Positions 1 to 11,339 of a stretch of DNA of 64,000 nt are shown here, piece by piece. Position 1 is the first letter of the stretch, and every line of letters starts with the position of its first letter. The notes beneath the pieces are model-generated. The model was not told the DNA's origin, made no database searches, and was given only the letters and a program-made list of their open reading frames with translations. The stretch is from Lelliottia sp. WAP21 (GTDB lineage: Bacteria > Pseudomonadota > Gammaproteobacteria > Enterobacterales > Enterobacteriaceae), in assembly GCF_020532665.2 (NCBI RefSeq), contig NZ_JAIWPG020000003.1, forward strand, positions 310,001-374,000, written 5' to 3'. The position numbers were made by a program, and so were the translations under genes.

Positions 1-64
<64 letters not shown>

Positions 65-148
65 TTAATCTTCGTCTTTCAGGCTGCCTGGTAGCAACGT
101 GAAATCCTGCGATTGGGTGGTGCGTATCTTGCGACACTTTTCAAATTT

Positions 149-224
<76 letters not shown>

Positions 225-285
225 AAATCTGTTACTGCTTTTGCTGCTGTCGTAACGTGTAATTCTCTGTCGTTACGGGAGGCGC

Positions 286-313
286 ATTATACGAGAAATC
301 CTTTGAGCTGCAA
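286..313 (-). promoter_or_regulatory. Promoter of the tRNA-Gly array
   Basis: On the minus strand there is a perfect -10 TATAAT (286-291) followed by a GC-rich discriminator typical of stringently controlled stable-RNA promoters. A TTGCAG-like -35 lies at 308-313 with a 16-base spacer. The start would be about 55 bases before the first tRNA. Confidence 0.7.
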
Positions 314-422
314 CCCCCCAGAAAGCGATTTTTTAAAAATCACGTTCAAGTGATTAATTAATCGGCAAGCTGGACAATTTAACGGCAAATGCCCGGTCAC
401 GCAAGCGTTCCGGGCATGAAAA

Positions 423-968
423 TCAAAGCTTAATAAAATTCTCGCGGTAAAACGCCAGTTCAGCCACTGACTCACGGATGTCGTCCATCGCCTGATGCGT
501 GCCCTGTTTGGTAAAGCCTGTCAGAATTTCAGGCTTCCAGCGACGAGCCAGCTCTTTCAGCGTGCTCACGTCCAGATAACGGTAATGGAAATACGCTTCC
601 AGCTCCGGCATGTACTTGAACAAGAATCGGCGGTCCTGGCCGATGCTGTTACCGCAAATCGGTGATTTACCCTGCGGTACCCACTGTTTAAGGAATTCAA
701 TCGTCGCCAGTTCAGCGTCGCGATCGCCCAGGGTGCTGGCTTTCACTCGCTCTACGAGGCCGCTGCCGGTATGTGTGCGCACGTTCCAGTCATCCATCAG
801 AGCAAGCTGTTCATCGGACTGATGAACGGCAATCGTTGGCCCTTCGGCCAGAATATTGAGATTGGCATCAGTCACTAACGTGGCAATTTCGATAATGCGA
901 TCGCGCTCGGGATCGAGCCCTGTCATCTCAAGATCGATCCAAATCAGGTTGTTTTCATCTGCGCTCAT
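423..968 (-). CDS. orn: Oligoribonuclease
   Basis: A 181-residue DEDDh 3'-5' exoribonuclease that degrades 2-5 nt RNAs, including pGpG, to mononucleotides at the end of mRNA turnover; it is cytoplasmic. The first exonuclease motif is visible near the N-terminus ([10 protein letters not shown]), and the C-terminal part has the [10 protein letters not shown] motif with the catalytic His and Asp. I chose the ATG at 968, which gives the family's usual MSA-ENN start; an in-frame ATG at 980 adds only four residues. It is divergent from rsgA, as in E. coli. Confidence 0.97.
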   Translation of the reverse strand: MSADENNLIWIDLEMTGLDPERDRIIEIATLVTDANLNILAEGPTIAVHQSDEQLALMDDWNVRTHTGSGLVERVKASTLGDRDAELATIEFLKQWVPQGKSPICGNSIGQDRRFLFKYMPELEAYFHYRYLDVSTLKELARRWKPEILTGFTKQGTHQAMDDIRESVAELAFYRENFIKL

Positions 969-1075
969 GTTATTTTCCACCCTTCTCGCATAACCCGCTG
1001 TAGCAGGTTAACTCGTATTGATTAGTGTGTATCATAGAGGTTTTGCCCGCTATGGGCGACCAGGAGCCACCCCGA

Positions 1076-2128
1076 TTGAGTAAAAATAAACTCTCCAAAG
1101 GTCAGCAGCGTCGCGTGAGCGCCAACCACGAGCGCCGTCTTAAAACCACAAGGGAGAAGCCCGACTACGACGATAACCTTTTTGGCGAAGCCACAGAAGG
1201 CGTTGTCATTAGCCGCTTTGGCATGCATGCCGACGTGGAAGATGCCGACGGCCGCGTTCACCGCTGCAATATTCGTCGTACCATCCGCTCGCTGGTCACC
1301 GGCGATCGCGTCGTATGGCGTCCGGGTAAAGCCGCCGCTGAAGGCGTCATGGTCAAAGGTATCGTAGAAGCCGTGCATGAGCGCACGTCCGTTTTGACGC
1401 GTCCAGACTTCTACGACGGTGTTAAACCCATTGCCGCAAACATCAATCAGATCGTCATCGTATCGGCGATCTTGCCTGAACTTTCACTGAATATTATCGA
1501 CCGCTATCTCGTCGCCTGTGAAACGCTGGACGTTGAGCCGCTGATCGTCCTGAACAAGATCGATCTGCTCGATGAAAACAGCCTGCGTTTTGTCAATGAG
1601 CAAATGGACATCTACCGCGCCATTGGTTATCGCGTGCTGATGGTCTCCAGCCATAAAAAAGATGGTCTTAAACCACTGGAAGACGCACTGACGGATCGCA
1701 TCAGCATTTTTGCCGGTCAGTCCGGCGTAGGGAAATCCAGCCTGCTGAATAACCTGCTGGGCCTGCAGCAAGAGATCCTCACCAATGAGGTCTCTGATAA
1801 CTCAGGTCTTGGTCAGCACACCACCACGGCATCGCGCCTGTACCATTTCCCTCACGGCGGCGATGTGATTGACTCCCCTGGCGTGCGTGAATTCGGTTTA
1901 TGGCACCTTGAGCCGGAACAAATCTTTAACGGTTTTGTCGAATTCCATGCGTATTTAGGGGCGTGTAAATATCGCGACTGCAAACATGATAACGATCCCG
2001 GTTGCGCCATCCGCGAAGCGGTTGAAAACGGAAAAATCGCACCGACCCGTTTCTATAATTACCACCGCATCCTTGAGAGCATGGACCAGGTAAAAACGCG
2101 TAAAAACTTTTCTGATTCTGATAACTGA
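1076..2128 (+). CDS. rsgA: Small-subunit ribosome biogenesis GTPase RsgA
   Basis: A 350-residue circularly permuted GTPase that helps mature the 30S subunit. Visible are an N-terminal OB-fold region, NKID (G4) placed before the P-loop GQSGVGKSS (G1), DSPG (G3), and a C-terminal zinc knuckle with Cys in CKYRDCKHD and PGC. The permuted G4-G1-G3 order is diagnostic. The start is a TTG at 1076 behind AGGAG (1062-1066); it gives the expected [13 protein letters not shown]-terminus, whereas the upstream ATG at 1025 adds 17 unrelated residues. Confidence 0.96.
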   Translation: MSKNKLSKGQQRRVSANHERRLKTTREKPDYDDNLFGEATEGVVISRFGMHADVEDADGRVHRCNIRRTIRSLVTGDRVVWRPGKAAAEGVMVKGIVEAVHERTSVLTRPDFYDGVKPIAANINQIVIVSAILPELSLNIIDRYLVACETLDVEPLIVLNKIDLLDENSLRFVNEQMDIYRAIGYRVLMVSSHKKDGLKPLEDALTDRISIFAGQSGVGKSSLLNNLLGLQQEILTNEVSDNSGLGQHTTTASRLYHFPHGGDVIDSPGVREFGLWHLEPEQIFNGFVEFHAYLGACKYRDCKHDNDPGCAIREAVENGKIAPTRFYNYHRILESMDQVKTRKNFSDSDN

Positions 2129-2226
2129 CAATTAAGCTAAGCATCGCTAAAATCGTCCCCTTTTTTCAGGTTCCGGCTGCTGTAGGCCGGATTCAGGAAC
2201 GACAAAACAATGGCCTGGAGGCTACC

Positions 2227-3198
2227 TTGTTAAACTCATTTAAACTTTCGCTTCAATACATTCTGCCGAAACTATGGCTCACCCGCCTGGCGGGCTGGGG
2301 CGCAAGCAAACGAGCGGGATGGCTGACCAAACTGGTTATCGACCTGTTCGTGAAATACTACAAGGTTGATATGAAAGAAGCGCAAAAGCCGGATACCGCC
2401 AGCTATCGCTCTTTTAATGATTTCTTCGTGCGCCCACTGCGTGATGACGTTCGCCCGCTGAACACAGATCCGAACGTGCTGGTCATGCCTGCCGACGGCG
2501 TTATCAGCCAGTTAGGTAAAATCGAAGAAGATAAAATTCTGCAGGCGAAAGGCCACGACTACAGCATGGAAGCCCTGCTGGCAGGGAACTACCTGATGGC
2601 CGATCTGTTCCGCAACGGGTCTTTCGTCACCACCTATTTGTCACCGCGTGACTATCACCGCGTGCACATGCCGTGTAACGGTATCCTGCGTGAGATGATC
2701 TACGTGCCAGGCGATCTCTTCTCCGTTAACCATTTGACCGCGCAGAACGTGCCGAACCTGTTCGCCCGTAACGAACGTGTCATCTGCCTGTTTGACACTG
2801 AATTTGGCCCAATGGCGCAAATCCTTGTGGGCGCAACCATCGTCGGCAGCATTGAAACCGTCTGGGCTGGCACCATCACCCCACCACGCGAAGGGGTGAT
2901 CAAGCGCTGGACCTGGCCTGCGGGCGAAAGCGATGGCGCCGTCGCGCTGCTGAAAGGCCAGGAAATGGGCCGCTTTAAGCTGGGCTCTACGGTGATTAAC
3001 CTGTTCGCACCGGGCAAAGTCACGCTGGTAGAGTCGCTGGAAAGCTTATCAGTGACTAAGATTGGTCAACCGCTGGCCGTATCGACAGAGCCTTTCGTTG
3101 CGCCTGTCGCGGCGGAACCTGCCCCACTGTCGGAAGAAGAGATTCAGGCCGAACATGACGCCAGCCCGCTGGTAGACGATAAGAAAGACGAAGGTTAA
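2227..3198 (+). CDS. psd: Phosphatidylserine decarboxylase proenzyme
   Basis: A 323-residue inner-membrane enzyme that makes phosphatidylethanolamine from phosphatidylserine. The LGST motif near residue 254 is the self-cleavage site that yields the beta chain and the pyruvoyl-bearing alpha chain. The conserved DYHRVH segment is present upstream. It begins with TTG behind GGAG. The tail after about residue 290 is acidic and Glu/Asp-rich, as in E. coli. It ends 16 bases before mscM, so the two are probably co-transcribed. Confidence 0.97.
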   Translation: MLNSFKLSLQYILPKLWLTRLAGWGASKRAGWLTKLVIDLFVKYYKVDMKEAQKPDTASYRSFNDFFVRPLRDDVRPLNTDPNVLVMPADGVISQLGKIEEDKILQAKGHDYSMEALLAGNYLMADLFRNGSFVTTYLSPRDYHRVHMPCNGILREMIYVPGDLFSVNHLTAQNVPNLFARNERVICLFDTEFGPMAQILVGATIVGSIETVWAGTITPPREGVIKRWTWPAGESDGAVALLKGQEMGRFKLGSTVINLFAPGKVTLVESLESLSVTKIGQPLAVSTEPFVAPVAAEPAPLSEEEIQAEHDASPLVDDKKDEG

Positions 3199-3214
3199 CG
3201 AAAGGACCACTGAC

Positions 3215-6200
3215 GTGCGCCCGATTATCATTTTTCTGATGGCCTGGTGCCTCAGTGTGGGGGCGTACGCAGCGACAGCCCCCGATGCCAAACAGATAAC
3301 CCAGGAACTGGAGCAGGCGAAAGCGGCAAAACCCGCCCAGCCTGAGGCCGTTGAATCACTTCAGTCCGCTCTGAATGCGCTTGAGGAACGTAAAGGTTCC
3401 CTTGAGCGCGCAGAGCAATATCAACAGGTTATCGATAATTTCCCCAAACTCTCGCAAACGCTGCGTTCGCAGCTCGCCAACCTGCGCGATGAACCCCGCG
3501 AGGTGCCTGCGGGCATGTCAACCGACGCCCTGAATCAGGAGATCCTGCAGGTCAGCAGCCAGCTTCTGGAAAAGAGCCGTCAGGCGCAGCAGGAGCAGGA
3601 ACGCGCCCGCGAAATCGCCGATTCACTGAGTCAGCTGCCACAGCAGCAAACGGATGCACGACGCCAGCTCAATGAAGTCGAACGCCGCATCGGCACGCAA
3701 ACCGGCACGGCCCCCCAGAATCAAGCCCAGAATCTCAGCCTCCAGGCGGAATCCGCCAAACTGAAAGCACAGGTTGATGAGCTGGAGCTGGCGCAACTTT
3801 CGGCCAATAACCGTCAGGAACTGGCGCGTTTACGCTCGGAACTGGCGCAAAAACAGAGCCAGCAGCTGGATGCCTGGCTGCAAACGCTGCGCAATCAGCT
3901 CAATAGCCAGCGGCAGCGTGAAGCGGAACGCGCGCTGGAAAGCACGGAACTGTTGGCTGAAAACAGCGAAAACTTGCCGTCCGGCATCATTGATCAGTTC
4001 AAAATTAACCGCGAACTGTCTGCAGCGCTGAATCAACAGGCACAGCGGATGGATCTGGTAGCGTCGCAACAGCGCCAGGCCACCAATCAGACACTTCAGG
4101 TGCGCCAGGCACTCAATACCCTGCGTGAACAGTCCCAGTGGCTGGGGTCGTCAAATTTACTCGGTGAAGCGTTGCGCGCTCAGGTCGCCCGCCTGCCCGA
4201 GATGCCAAAGCCGCAGCAACTGGATACGGAAATGGCGCAGCTTCGCGTTCAGCGCCTGCGTTATGAGGACCTCCTCAACAAGCAGCCGCAGGTGCGCCAG
4301 CTTCACCAGGCTGACGGCTCGCCGCTGACCAGTGAACAAAATCGAATTCTGGAAGCCCAGCTTCGTACCCAGCGTGAATTACTGAATTCATTGCTCCAGG
4401 GGGGCGATACCTTAATCCTTGAGCTGACGAAGCTGAAAGTCTCCAACAGCCAGCTTGAAGATGCGCTGAAAGAGGTGAACGAAGCGACGCACCGCTACCT
4501 TTTCTGGACCTCTGATGTCCGTCCGATGACCATCTCATGGCCGATTGATCTCGTTCAGGATCTGCGCCGATTGATCTCGCTGGACACTTTTGGGCAGGTG
4601 GGCAAGGCGGGAGTCATGGTGCTGACCAGCAAAGAGACCATCTTCCCGCTGCTGGGTGCGCTTATTCTGGTCGGGTTTAGCATCTACTCCCGTCGCCATT
4701 TCACACGCTTCCTGGAGCGTTCCAGCGCCCGTGTCGGCAAAGTGACCCAGGATCACTTCTGGCTCACCCTGCGCACCGTCTTCTGGTCCATTCTGGTCGC
4801 CTCGCCGTTACCGGTGCTGTGGATGACGCTGGGGTATGGTTTGCGGGAAGCCTGGCCTTATCCGCTAGCCGTGGCCATAGGCGACGGCGTTACCGCAACG
4901 GTACCGCTGCTGTGGGTCGTGATGATTTGCGCCACGTTTGCGCGTCCTAATGGGCTTTTTATCACGCACTTTGGCTGGCCGCGGAATCGTGTCTCCCGGG
5001 CGATGCGTTATTATCTGATGAGTATCGGGCTTATCGTGCCCCTGATCATGGCGCTGATTATGTTCGACAATCTCAACGACCGGGAGTTTTCCGGCTCGCT
5101 GGGACGCCTCTGTTTTATCCTGATTTGCGGTGCGCTGGCCATGGTCACGCTCAGCCTCAAGAAGGCGGATATTCCGCTCTACGTCGACAAAACCGGCAGC
5201 GGCGACAACATGGTTAACCGCATGCTGTGGAATCTGTTACTCAGCGCACCGTTGATGGCGATTCTGGCTGCCGCCGTGGGTTATCTGGCGACCGCGCAGG
5301 CGTTGCTGGCGCGCCTGGAAACCTCGGTCGCTATCTGGTTCCTGTTGCTGGTGGTTTACCACATCATACGGCGCTGGATGCTGATTCAGCGTCGTCGTCT
5401 GGCATTTGACCGCGCCAAACACCGTCGTGCAGAGATTCTTGCCCAGCGCGCACGCGGCGAGGAAGATCCCCATAGCCCCACCAGCATCGAAGGCACGAGC
5501 GAGGTCGATGAGGTCGAGCTGGATCTTGATGCCATCAGTACCCAATCCTTACGACTGGTGCGTTCTATTCTGATGCTGATTGCCCTGCTCTCGGTCATTG
5601 TGCTGTGGTCGGAAATTCATTCGGCGTTTAGTTTCCTGGAGAACATCTCTCTGTGGGATGCCACGTCCACCGTGCAGGGTGTTGAAAGCCTTGAACCGAT
5701 CACCCTGGGCGCCGTGCTGATTGCTATTCTGGTCTTGATCATCACCACGCAGCTGGTACGTAACTTCCCGGCATTGCTGGAGCTGGCACTCCTGCAGCAT
5801 CTGGATTTAACCCCGGGGACAGGCTACGCCATCACCACCATCACCAAATACCTGATTTTGTTGTTTGGCGGGCTGGTGGGGTTCTCGATGATTGGCATCG
5901 AATGGGCGAAATTACAGTGGCTGGTTGCCGCTCTGGGTGTCGGGTTAGGTTTTGGTTTGCAGGAAATTTTCGCCAACTTTATCTCTGGTCTGATTATTCT
6001 GTTCGAAAAACCGATCCGTATTGGCGATACCGTAACGATCCGCGATCTGACCGGCAGTATCACGAAGATTAATACGCGCGCCACGACCATCAGCGACTGG
6101 GACCGTAAAGAGATCATCGTGCCCAACAAGGCCTTTATCACTGAACAGTTCATTAACTGGTCGCTTTCCGATTCCGTAACGCGTGTGGTGCTGACCGTCC

Positions 6201-6538
6201 CGGCCCCGTCCGATGCCAACAGCGAAGAGGTGACGCAAATCCTCTACACGGCGGCAGAACGTTGCTCGCTGGTGATCGACAACCCGGCGCCAGAAGTCTT
6301 CCTGGTTGATTTGCAGCAGGGTATTCAAATCTTTGAACTGCGTATTTACGCCGCAGAGATGGGGCATCGTATGCCGCTGCGCCATGAAATCCACCAGCTG
6401 ATTCTGGCTGGATTCCACGAGCACGGTATTGATCTGCCCTTCCCGCCATTCCAGATGCGTCTGGAAACGCTGGATGGGCGTAAGACAGGAAGAACCTTGA
6501 CCTCTGCGGCGCGATCGCGTCCGGCAGGGAGTTTATAG
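3215..6538 (+). CDS. mscM: Miniconductance mechanosensitive channel MscM
   Basis: A 1107-residue MscK/MscM-type channel, the same length as E. coli YjeP, that releases solutes on hypo-osmotic shock. It has a cleaved N-terminal signal peptide (to about residue 19, ending AYAA), a long periplasmic Gln/Glu/Arg-rich coiled-coil region to about residue 450, about eleven membrane helices from about 475, and a C-terminal MscS core with the pore-lining segment around GLGFGLQEIFANFISG. The start is GTG at 3215 behind AAAGGA. It follows psd closely. Confidence 0.95.
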   Translation: MRPIIIFLMAWCLSVGAYAATAPDAKQITQELEQAKAAKPAQPEAVESLQSALNALEERKGSLERAEQYQQVIDNFPKLSQTLRSQLANLRDEPREVPAGMSTDALNQEILQVSSQLLEKSRQAQQEQERAREIADSLSQLPQQQTDARRQLNEVERRIGTQTGTAPQNQAQNLSLQAESAKLKAQVDELELAQLSANNRQELARLRSELAQKQSQQLDAWLQTLRNQLNSQRQREAERALESTELLAENSENLPSGIIDQFKINRELSAALNQQAQRMDLVASQQRQATNQTLQVRQALNTLREQSQWLGSSNLLGEALRAQVARLPEMPKPQQLDTEMAQLRVQRLRYEDLLNKQPQVRQLHQADGSPLTSEQNRILEAQLRTQRELLNSLLQGGDTLILELTKLKVSNSQLEDALKEVNEATHRYLFWTSDVRPMTISWPIDLVQDLRRLISLDTFGQVGKAGVMVLTSKETIFPLLGALILVGFSIYSRRHFTRFLERSSARVGKVTQDHFWLTLRTVFWSILVASPLPVLWMTLGYGLREAWPYPLAVAIGDGVTATVPLLWVVMICATFARPNGLFITHFGWPRNRVSRAMRYYLMSIGLIVPLIMALIMFDNLNDREFSGSLGRLCFILICGALAMVTLSLKKADIPLYVDKTGSGDNMVNRMLWNLLLSAPLMAILAAAVGYLATAQALLARLETSVAIWFLLLVVYHIIRRWMLIQRRRLAFDRAKHRRAEILAQRARGEEDPHSPTSIEGTSEVDEVELDLDAISTQSLRLVRSILMLIALLSVIVLWSEIHSAFSFLENISLWDATSTVQGVESLEPITLGAVLIAILVLIITTQLVRNFPALLELALLQHLDLTPGTGYAITTITKYLILLFGGLVGFSMIGIEWAKLQWLVAALGVGLGFGLQEIFANFISGLIILFEKPIRIGDTVTIRDLTGSITKINTRATTISDWDRKEIIVPNKAFITEQFINWSLSDSVTRVVLTVPAPSDANSEEVTQILYTAAERCSLVIDNPAPEVFLVDLQQGIQIFELRIYAAEMGHRMPLRHEIHQLILAGFHEHGIDLPFPPFQMRLETLDGRKTGRTLTSAARSRPAGSL

Positions 6539-6544
6539 TGCCGC

Positions 6545-6570
6545 CCCCTCCCTCCCGGGAGGGGACGCTT
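6545..6570. terminator. Hairpin between convergent mscM and yjeM
   Basis: An 8-bp perfect stem CCCCTCCC/GGGAGGGG (6545-6552, 6557-6564) lies between two convergent genes. The run of T after it is short, so its strength as a terminator is uncertain. Confidence 0.4.
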
Positions 6571-6574
6571 TAAA

Positions 6575-8074
6575 TTAGACCATCTCCGCCTGGCCAGTCA
6601 TATTACGACGGCGGTAATTCTCATAAATCCCCATCGCCAGCAGCGAGAAGAAGATCGGGCCGCCCGTCATCCACAGCGCGCTATTCCAGTCTCCTGCCTC
6701 AATCACGGGCTGAATCACGGTAAAGATATTGGCAAACGCCACGACCATCACCACCACTGTGGTTGCCAGCAGCGTGGCGGCGCGGGTTTTGAAAATCACA
6801 AAGGGACGTTCCAGCCCCTGCTTCGCCTTAAAGAACGGGAAAGCCAGCGACAGGAAAAGATACGGCAGCGTCATCGACACATTCGCCATCAACGTGAGCT
6901 TGTTGTAAAACGCTGACGCGGTATCCCCGCCAAACGAGACCAGCAGAATAAACAGTGAGACCAGCAGGCACTGCATCCACATCGCATTGGCAGGCATACC
7001 AACCGGATTAAGACGCGTCATTGTCTCAGGCCAAAGCGCTTTTGGGGTACCCTGAATGATCGCCTTCAGTGGCGAGTAGATGAGAGTGAAGAATGCGCCA
7101 GTATAGGCCAGGAACATCGACAAGCCGGTAATACGCGCAAACCAGACACCCATCGTGATGGCGGCCTCTGGCGACAGATGCATCGCCTGGCCCAGCGTCA
7201 TCCCCAGGCTTTTCATTAACACATAGGTGATATTGCCAAGGTTGGTCGTGTCATTACTCAGCACCTGCTGCCAGTTCGTACTGACGCCCCAGAGGAAAAT
7301 AGCCAGCGAATACCCAATGGATATCACGATCGCAGCGAAGATAATGCCTTTGGCAAAATTCTTTTCCGGATTTTCCGTTTTATCGACCAGTCCCCCCACC
7401 GCCTCAATGCCGCCATAGGCGAAGATGGCAAACACGACAAACGAAAGCATGGCGAGGCCCGACTGATAATTCGGATTGGGCGAGCTGGCAAAATTTATCT
7501 GTTCCGCAAAATGCCCGCCGTTCAGGCACAGAATCGCGATACTCACCAGCAGTAATACCACGTTGAGGCACATGACCGAGATGCCTCCGACGGCGGTGAT
7601 ACGCGCAATTTTATTGATCCCCTTTGAGGCCACCCGCGTTACCGTCACCATCCAGCACACCGCCAGTATTCCCACCACCTGTGTTGAACTCAGGCCCGCA
7701 AACGCCCAGACCTGTGTCTTGTCGGAGCCAAACAGAAAGGTCGAGAAAGGTACCCAGACCTTCGCCGCGGTACTGACCATCCACACCACATACGAGGAGA
7801 ACCACATAAAGGTGCCGATAAAGGCATAACGCGGGCCGATGCTGTTATTCATCCACGAATAAATACCCCCTTCTTCCTTACGATAAGCCGATCCCATCTC
7901 GGCCATCATCAAGGCAAACGGGATAAAAAACAGGAGAGCAGAAACGATATAGAACGGCATCGCACTGTAGCCCATCAGGTAAAACGCGGAGGGGCTGTTG
8001 GCAAATCCAAAGACCGAGGTAAATATCATCAGGATAAGCCCGGTCAGGGTCATCTTCTTCATTGAGGGGGACAT
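6575..8074 (-). CDS. yjeM: APC-family amino-acid permease YjeM
   Basis: A 499-residue, about 12-helix inner-membrane transporter of the amino acid-polyamine-organocation superfamily, close to E. coli YjeM. The substrate is not established. The N-terminal helix contains the family's unwound region (SVFGFANSPSAF), and helix 6 carries FAYGGIEAVGGL. Two upstream starts are possible (ATG 8095 and 8074). I chose 8074 because it places seven residues before MTLTG, as in E. coli, with a weak GGAT upstream. It converges on mscM. Confidence 0.9.
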   Translation of the reverse strand: MSPSMKKMTLTGLILMIFTSVFGFANSPSAFYLMGYSAMPFYIVSALLFFIPFALMMAEMGSAYRKEEGGIYSWMNNSIGPRYAFIGTFMWFSSYVVWMVSTAAKVWVPFSTFLFGSDKTQVWAFAGLSSTQVVGILAVCWMVTVTRVASKGINKIARITAVGGISVMCLNVVLLLVSIAILCLNGGHFAEQINFASSPNPNYQSGLAMLSFVVFAIFAYGGIEAVGGLVDKTENPEKNFAKGIIFAAIVISIGYSLAIFLWGVSTNWQQVLSNDTTNLGNITYVLMKSLGMTLGQAMHLSPEAAITMGVWFARITGLSMFLAYTGAFFTLIYSPLKAIIQGTPKALWPETMTRLNPVGMPANAMWMQCLLVSLFILLVSFGGDTASAFYNKLTLMANVSMTLPYLFLSLAFPFFKAKQGLERPFVIFKTRAATLLATTVVVMVVAFANIFTVIQPVIEAGDWNSALWMTGGPIFFSLLAMGIYENYRRRNMTGQAEMV

Positions 8075-8236
8075 AGCATCATCCGAAAGAGTCATAAATT
8101 GCGGCGGATGTTATCAGAAGACCAGACAATCTGTGTGGCTATAGAGGGCAAACCAGGAAAAAGACCCGTGTAAACAGAAATGAGCAGCGTTTAGTTTCAG
8201 AGGGAATAAATGGAAAGGATCATTGCCACGCGGGAA

Positions 8237-8256
8237 CAGGGAGCCGAAGCTCCCTG
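8237..8256 (-). terminator. Hairpin after epmA
   Basis: An 8-bp perfect stem CAGGGAGC/GCTCCCTG that reads as a UUCG tetraloop on the minus strand lies 7 bases beyond the epmA stop. Very stable, but the following sequence is not T-rich. Confidence 0.5.
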
Positions 8257-8262
8257 GCGGAA

Positions 8263-9240
8263 TCAGGCCCGATCGACGGTAAAGGCAATCACATCGCCAA
8301 GCTGTTCGGCACCTAATGCCAGCATAACCAGACGGTCCACCCCCAGCGCCACGCCGGAGCAGTCCGGTAGCCCGGCTTTCAGGGCATCCAGCAGGTGAGT
8401 GTCGACAGGTTGCTGCGGCAAACCACGCGCGGCACGCTTACGGTTATCCTGATCGAAGCGTTGCTGCTGTTCGCGGGCATCCGTCAGTTCATGGAAACCA
8501 TTCGCCAGCTCCAGCCCTTTGAAATACACCTCAAAGCGTTCGGCCACGCGGTGATCTTCCGTGCTGATCTGCGCCAGAGACGCCTGGCTTGCCGGGAAGT
8601 GGTAAACGAAGGTCGGGCGATCTTTACCAATCTGCGGTTCCACCCCGAAGGCGAACAGCAGCTGCAGCAGCGTGTCGCGATCCTCTTCTTCATCTGCCAC
8701 GTTACTGAGATCGAGTTTCGCCGCGGCTTCACGCAGCTGCGTTTTGTCCGCCGAAAGCGGGTCGATCTCCAGGTGACGCTGGAACACCTGCTGATAAGAG
8801 AGCGTCTCTGCGCCGGCACAATCCAGCACCTGCTGCAGCAGATCGTCTACTTCGTTCATCAGGCGATACATGTCGTAATGGGGACGATACCACTCCAGCA
8901 TGGTGAATTCCGGATTATGGTGACGGCCCATCTCTTCATTACGGAAGCTACGGCAGAGCTGGTACACCGGGCCACAGCCTGCCGCCAGCAAGCGCTTCAT
9001 GTGGTATTCCGGGCTGGTCATCATGTACAGGTTCATTCCCTGCGAATGGCCCGGTCCTACGAAACGGGTTTCAAACGGCACCAGATGAATGTCGGTGACC
9101 GTCGCCTGACTCATGCACGGCGTTTCCACCTCCAGTACACCACGGTCGGCAAAGAAACGACGGATTTCCGCCATGATTGCCGCACGTTTTAACAGGTTAG
9201 GGATGGAGGCGCTCGGCTGCCAGGTGGCCGTTTCGCTCAT
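8263..9240 (-). CDS. epmA: EF-P--(R)-beta-lysine ligase EpmA
   Basis: A 325-residue paralogue of the class II lysyl-tRNA synthetase catalytic domain, lacking the anticodon-binding domain. It attaches (R)-beta-lysine, made by EpmB, to Lys34 of elongation factor P. Class II motif 2 ([20 protein letters not shown]) and motif 3 ([12 protein letters not shown]) are both visible. The start is the ATG at 9238-9240 behind GGAGAA; an in-frame ATG eight codons upstream lacks this spacing. Both other pathway genes, efp and epmB, are at 17.4-19.0 kb. Confidence 0.97.
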   Translation of the reverse strand: MSETATWQPSASIPNLLKRAAIMAEIRRFFADRGVLEVETPCMSQATVTDIHLVPFETRFVGPGHSQGMNLYMMTSPEYHMKRLLAAGCGPVYQLCRSFRNEEMGRHHNPEFTMLEWYRPHYDMYRLMNEVDDLLQQVLDCAGAETLSYQQVFQRHLEIDPLSADKTQLREAAAKLDLSNVADEEEDRDTLLQLLFAFGVEPQIGKDRPTFVYHFPASQASLAQISTEDHRVAERFEVYFKGLELANGFHELTDAREQQQRFDQDNRKRAARGLPQQPVDTHLLDALKAGLPDCSGVALGVDRLVMLALGAEQLGDVIAFTVDRA

Positions 9241-9399
9241 GGGAAATTCTCCGATATCAGACAAGGGCGCAAAGTCTACTCGTTCGTACTCAGAGAGACA
9301 AATTTTGCGCGGTAAATTTTCTGGATTTAGAAATCAACGCAATTCCGTGACGGAATTCATCAATCAGGATGATAAATCGCCAGAGATAACAGCAAAAAA

Positions 9400-9441
9400 A
9401 TCGAACGCGTCAAATTTCCCCGACGTCCATACGGTTATACT
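9400..9441 (+). promoter_or_regulatory. frd promoter with candidate FNR site
   Basis: A perfect TATACT -10 lies at 9436-9441. A degenerate FNR-like site (ATCGAACGCGTCAA, 9400-9413) is centred about 41 bases before the predicted start, the class II FNR position. The first half-site is poor, as I recall it also being in E. coli frdA. The whole 9241-9548 gap holds no gene. Confidence 0.55.
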
Positions 9442-9548
9442 CTTTTACCCATAAAGGAGCAGTGGAATCGCTTTCGCAATGGCCCCAGGGCAAGTGAACT
9501 ACCCTCAGGTAATCACGTTGCGAAAAAACAATAATCTGGAGGAATGTC

Positions 9549-11339
9549 GTGCACACTTTTCAAGCCGATCTTGTCGTAATAGGCGCTGGCGGTGCGGGAT
9601 TACGCGCTGCGATTGCCGCAGCGCAGGCCAATCCGAATGCTAAAATCGCGCTGATTTCTAAAGTTTATCCGATGCGCAGCCACACGGTGGCCGCTGAAGG
9701 AGGCTCTGCCGCCGTCGCGCAAGATCATGACAGCTTTGAGTATCACTTCCACGACACAGTCGCCGGGGGCGACTGGCTTTGCGAACAGGATGTCGTTGAT
9801 TACTTTGTCCATCATTGCCCTACCGAGATGACGCAGCTTGAACAATGGGGCTGCCCCTGGAGCCGTCGGCCTGACGGCAGCGTGAATGTGCGTCGCTTCG
9901 GCGGGATGAAAATCGAACGCACCTGGTTCGCCGCCGACAAAACCGGCTTCCATATGCTGCATACCCTCTTCCAGACCTCTCTCCAGTTCCCGCAAATTCA
10001 ACGCTTTGACGAACACTTCGTGCTGGATATTCTGGTCGATGACGGTCAGGCGCGCGGGCTGGTTGCCATGAATATGATGGAAGGCACGCTCATGCAGATC
10101 CGCGCCAATGCGGTTGTCATGGCAACCGGCGGCGCGGGCCGTGTTTATCGCTACAACACCAATGGCGGCATCGTTACCGGTGACGGTATGGGCATGGCCC
10201 TGAATCATGGTGTACCGCTGCGCGACATGGAGTTTGTGCAGTATCACCCCACCGGCCTGCCGGGGTCCGGCATTCTGATGACGGAAGGCTGCCGCGGTGA
10301 AGGCGGTATTCTGGTCAACAAAAACGGCTACCGCTATCTCCAGGATTACGGCATGGGTCCGGAAACTCCGCTTGGTGAGCCGAAGAATAAATATATGGAG
10401 CTAGGTCCCCGGGACAAAGTCTCCCAGGCATTCTGGCACGAGTGGCGCAAAGGCAACACCATCTCCACGCCACGTGGCGATGTGGTTTACCTCGATCTGC
10501 GTCATCTGGGCGAGAAAAAATTACTGGAACGATTGCCGTTTATTTGTGAACTGGCGAAAGCCTATGTTGGCGTAGATCCGGTCAAAGAACCGATCCCTGT
10601 TCGTCCTACCGCACACTACACCATGGGCGGCATCGAAACCGATCAGCAGTGTGAAAGCCGTATTAAGGGGCTATTTGCCGTGGGCGAATGCTCCTCCGTT
10701 GGGTTGCACGGCGCGAACCGCCTTGGCTCTAACTCACTGGCAGAACTGGTGGTCTTCGGTCGCCTGGCCGGTGAAAAAGCCATGGAGCGTGCAGCCACCG
10801 CCGGTGCGGCGAATAACGCCGCGCTGGATGCACAGGTGAGCGATGTTGAAAAACGCCTGAAAGCGCTCGTTAATCAGGAAGGTACTGAGAACTGGGCGAA
10901 GATCCGCGACGAGATGGGGCTGTCGATGGAAGAAGGATGCGGTATTTACCGCACGCCAGAGCTGATGCAGAAAACCATCGACAAGCTGGCGGAGCTGCAG
11001 GAGCGCTTCAAACGCGTACGCGTGACCGATACGTCCAGCGTGTTCAATACCGATCTGCTTTATACCATTGAGCTGGGTCACGGTCTCAACGTGGCCGAAT
11101 GCATGGCCCACTCGGCTCTGGCGCGTAAAGAATCCCGCGGGGCGCACCAGCGCCTGGATGAAGGCTGCACCGAACGTGACGACGTCAATTTCCTTAAGCA
11201 TACCCTTGCTTACCGCGACGCAGACGGCACGACGCGTCTGGACTATAGCGACGTGAAAATCACCACACTGCAACCGGCAAAACGTATGTACGGTGGAGAA
11301 GCGGACGCAGCCGAGAAGAAGGAGTCGACCCATGGCTGA
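9549..11339 (+). CDS. frdA: Fumarate reductase flavoprotein subunit
   Basis: The 596-residue catalytic subunit of menaquinol:fumarate oxidoreductase, which reduces fumarate to succinate in anaerobic respiration. It has the N-terminal dinucleotide-binding [10 protein letters not shown] motif, the HTVAAEGG segment whose His45 carries covalent FAD, and the HPTGLPGSG and [10 protein letters not shown] active-site segments. It starts at GTG behind CTGGAGG, as in E. coli. Its stop overlaps the start of frdB by 8 bases, implying translational coupling. It is six residues shorter than E. coli FrdA at the C-terminal tail. Confidence 0.98.
   Translation: MHTFQADLVVIGAGGAGLRAAIAAAQANPNAKIALISKVYPMRSHTVAAEGGSAAVAQDHDSFEYHFHDTVAGGDWLCEQDVVDYFVHHCPTEMTQLEQWGCPWSRRPDGSVNVRRFGGMKIERTWFAADKTGFHMLHTLFQTSLQFPQIQRFDEHFVLDILVDDGQARGLVAMNMMEGTLMQIRANAVVMATGGAGRVYRYNTNGGIVTGDGMGMALNHGVPLRDMEFVQYHPTGLPGSGILMTEGCRGEGGILVNKNGYRYLQDYGMGPETPLGEPKNKYMELGPRDKVSQAFWHEWRKGNTISTPRGDVVYLDLRHLGEKKLLERLPFICELAKAYVGVDPVKEPIPVRPTAHYTMGGIETDQQCESRIKGLFAVGECSSVGLHGANRLGSNSLAELVVFGRLAGEKAMERAATAGAANNAALDAQVSDVEKRLKALVNQEGTENWAKIRDEMGLSMEEGCGIYRTPELMQKTIDKLAELQERFKRVRVTDTSSVFNTDLLYTIELGHGLNVAECMAHSALARKESRGAHQRLDEGCTERDDVNFLKHTLAYRDADGTTRLDYSDVKITTLQPAKRMYGGEADAAEKKESTHG

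Noticed and set aside
9600..10247. Long minus-strand frame opposite frdA
   Set aside because: Shadow of a highly conserved gene with strong codon bias; no ribosome site and no known family.
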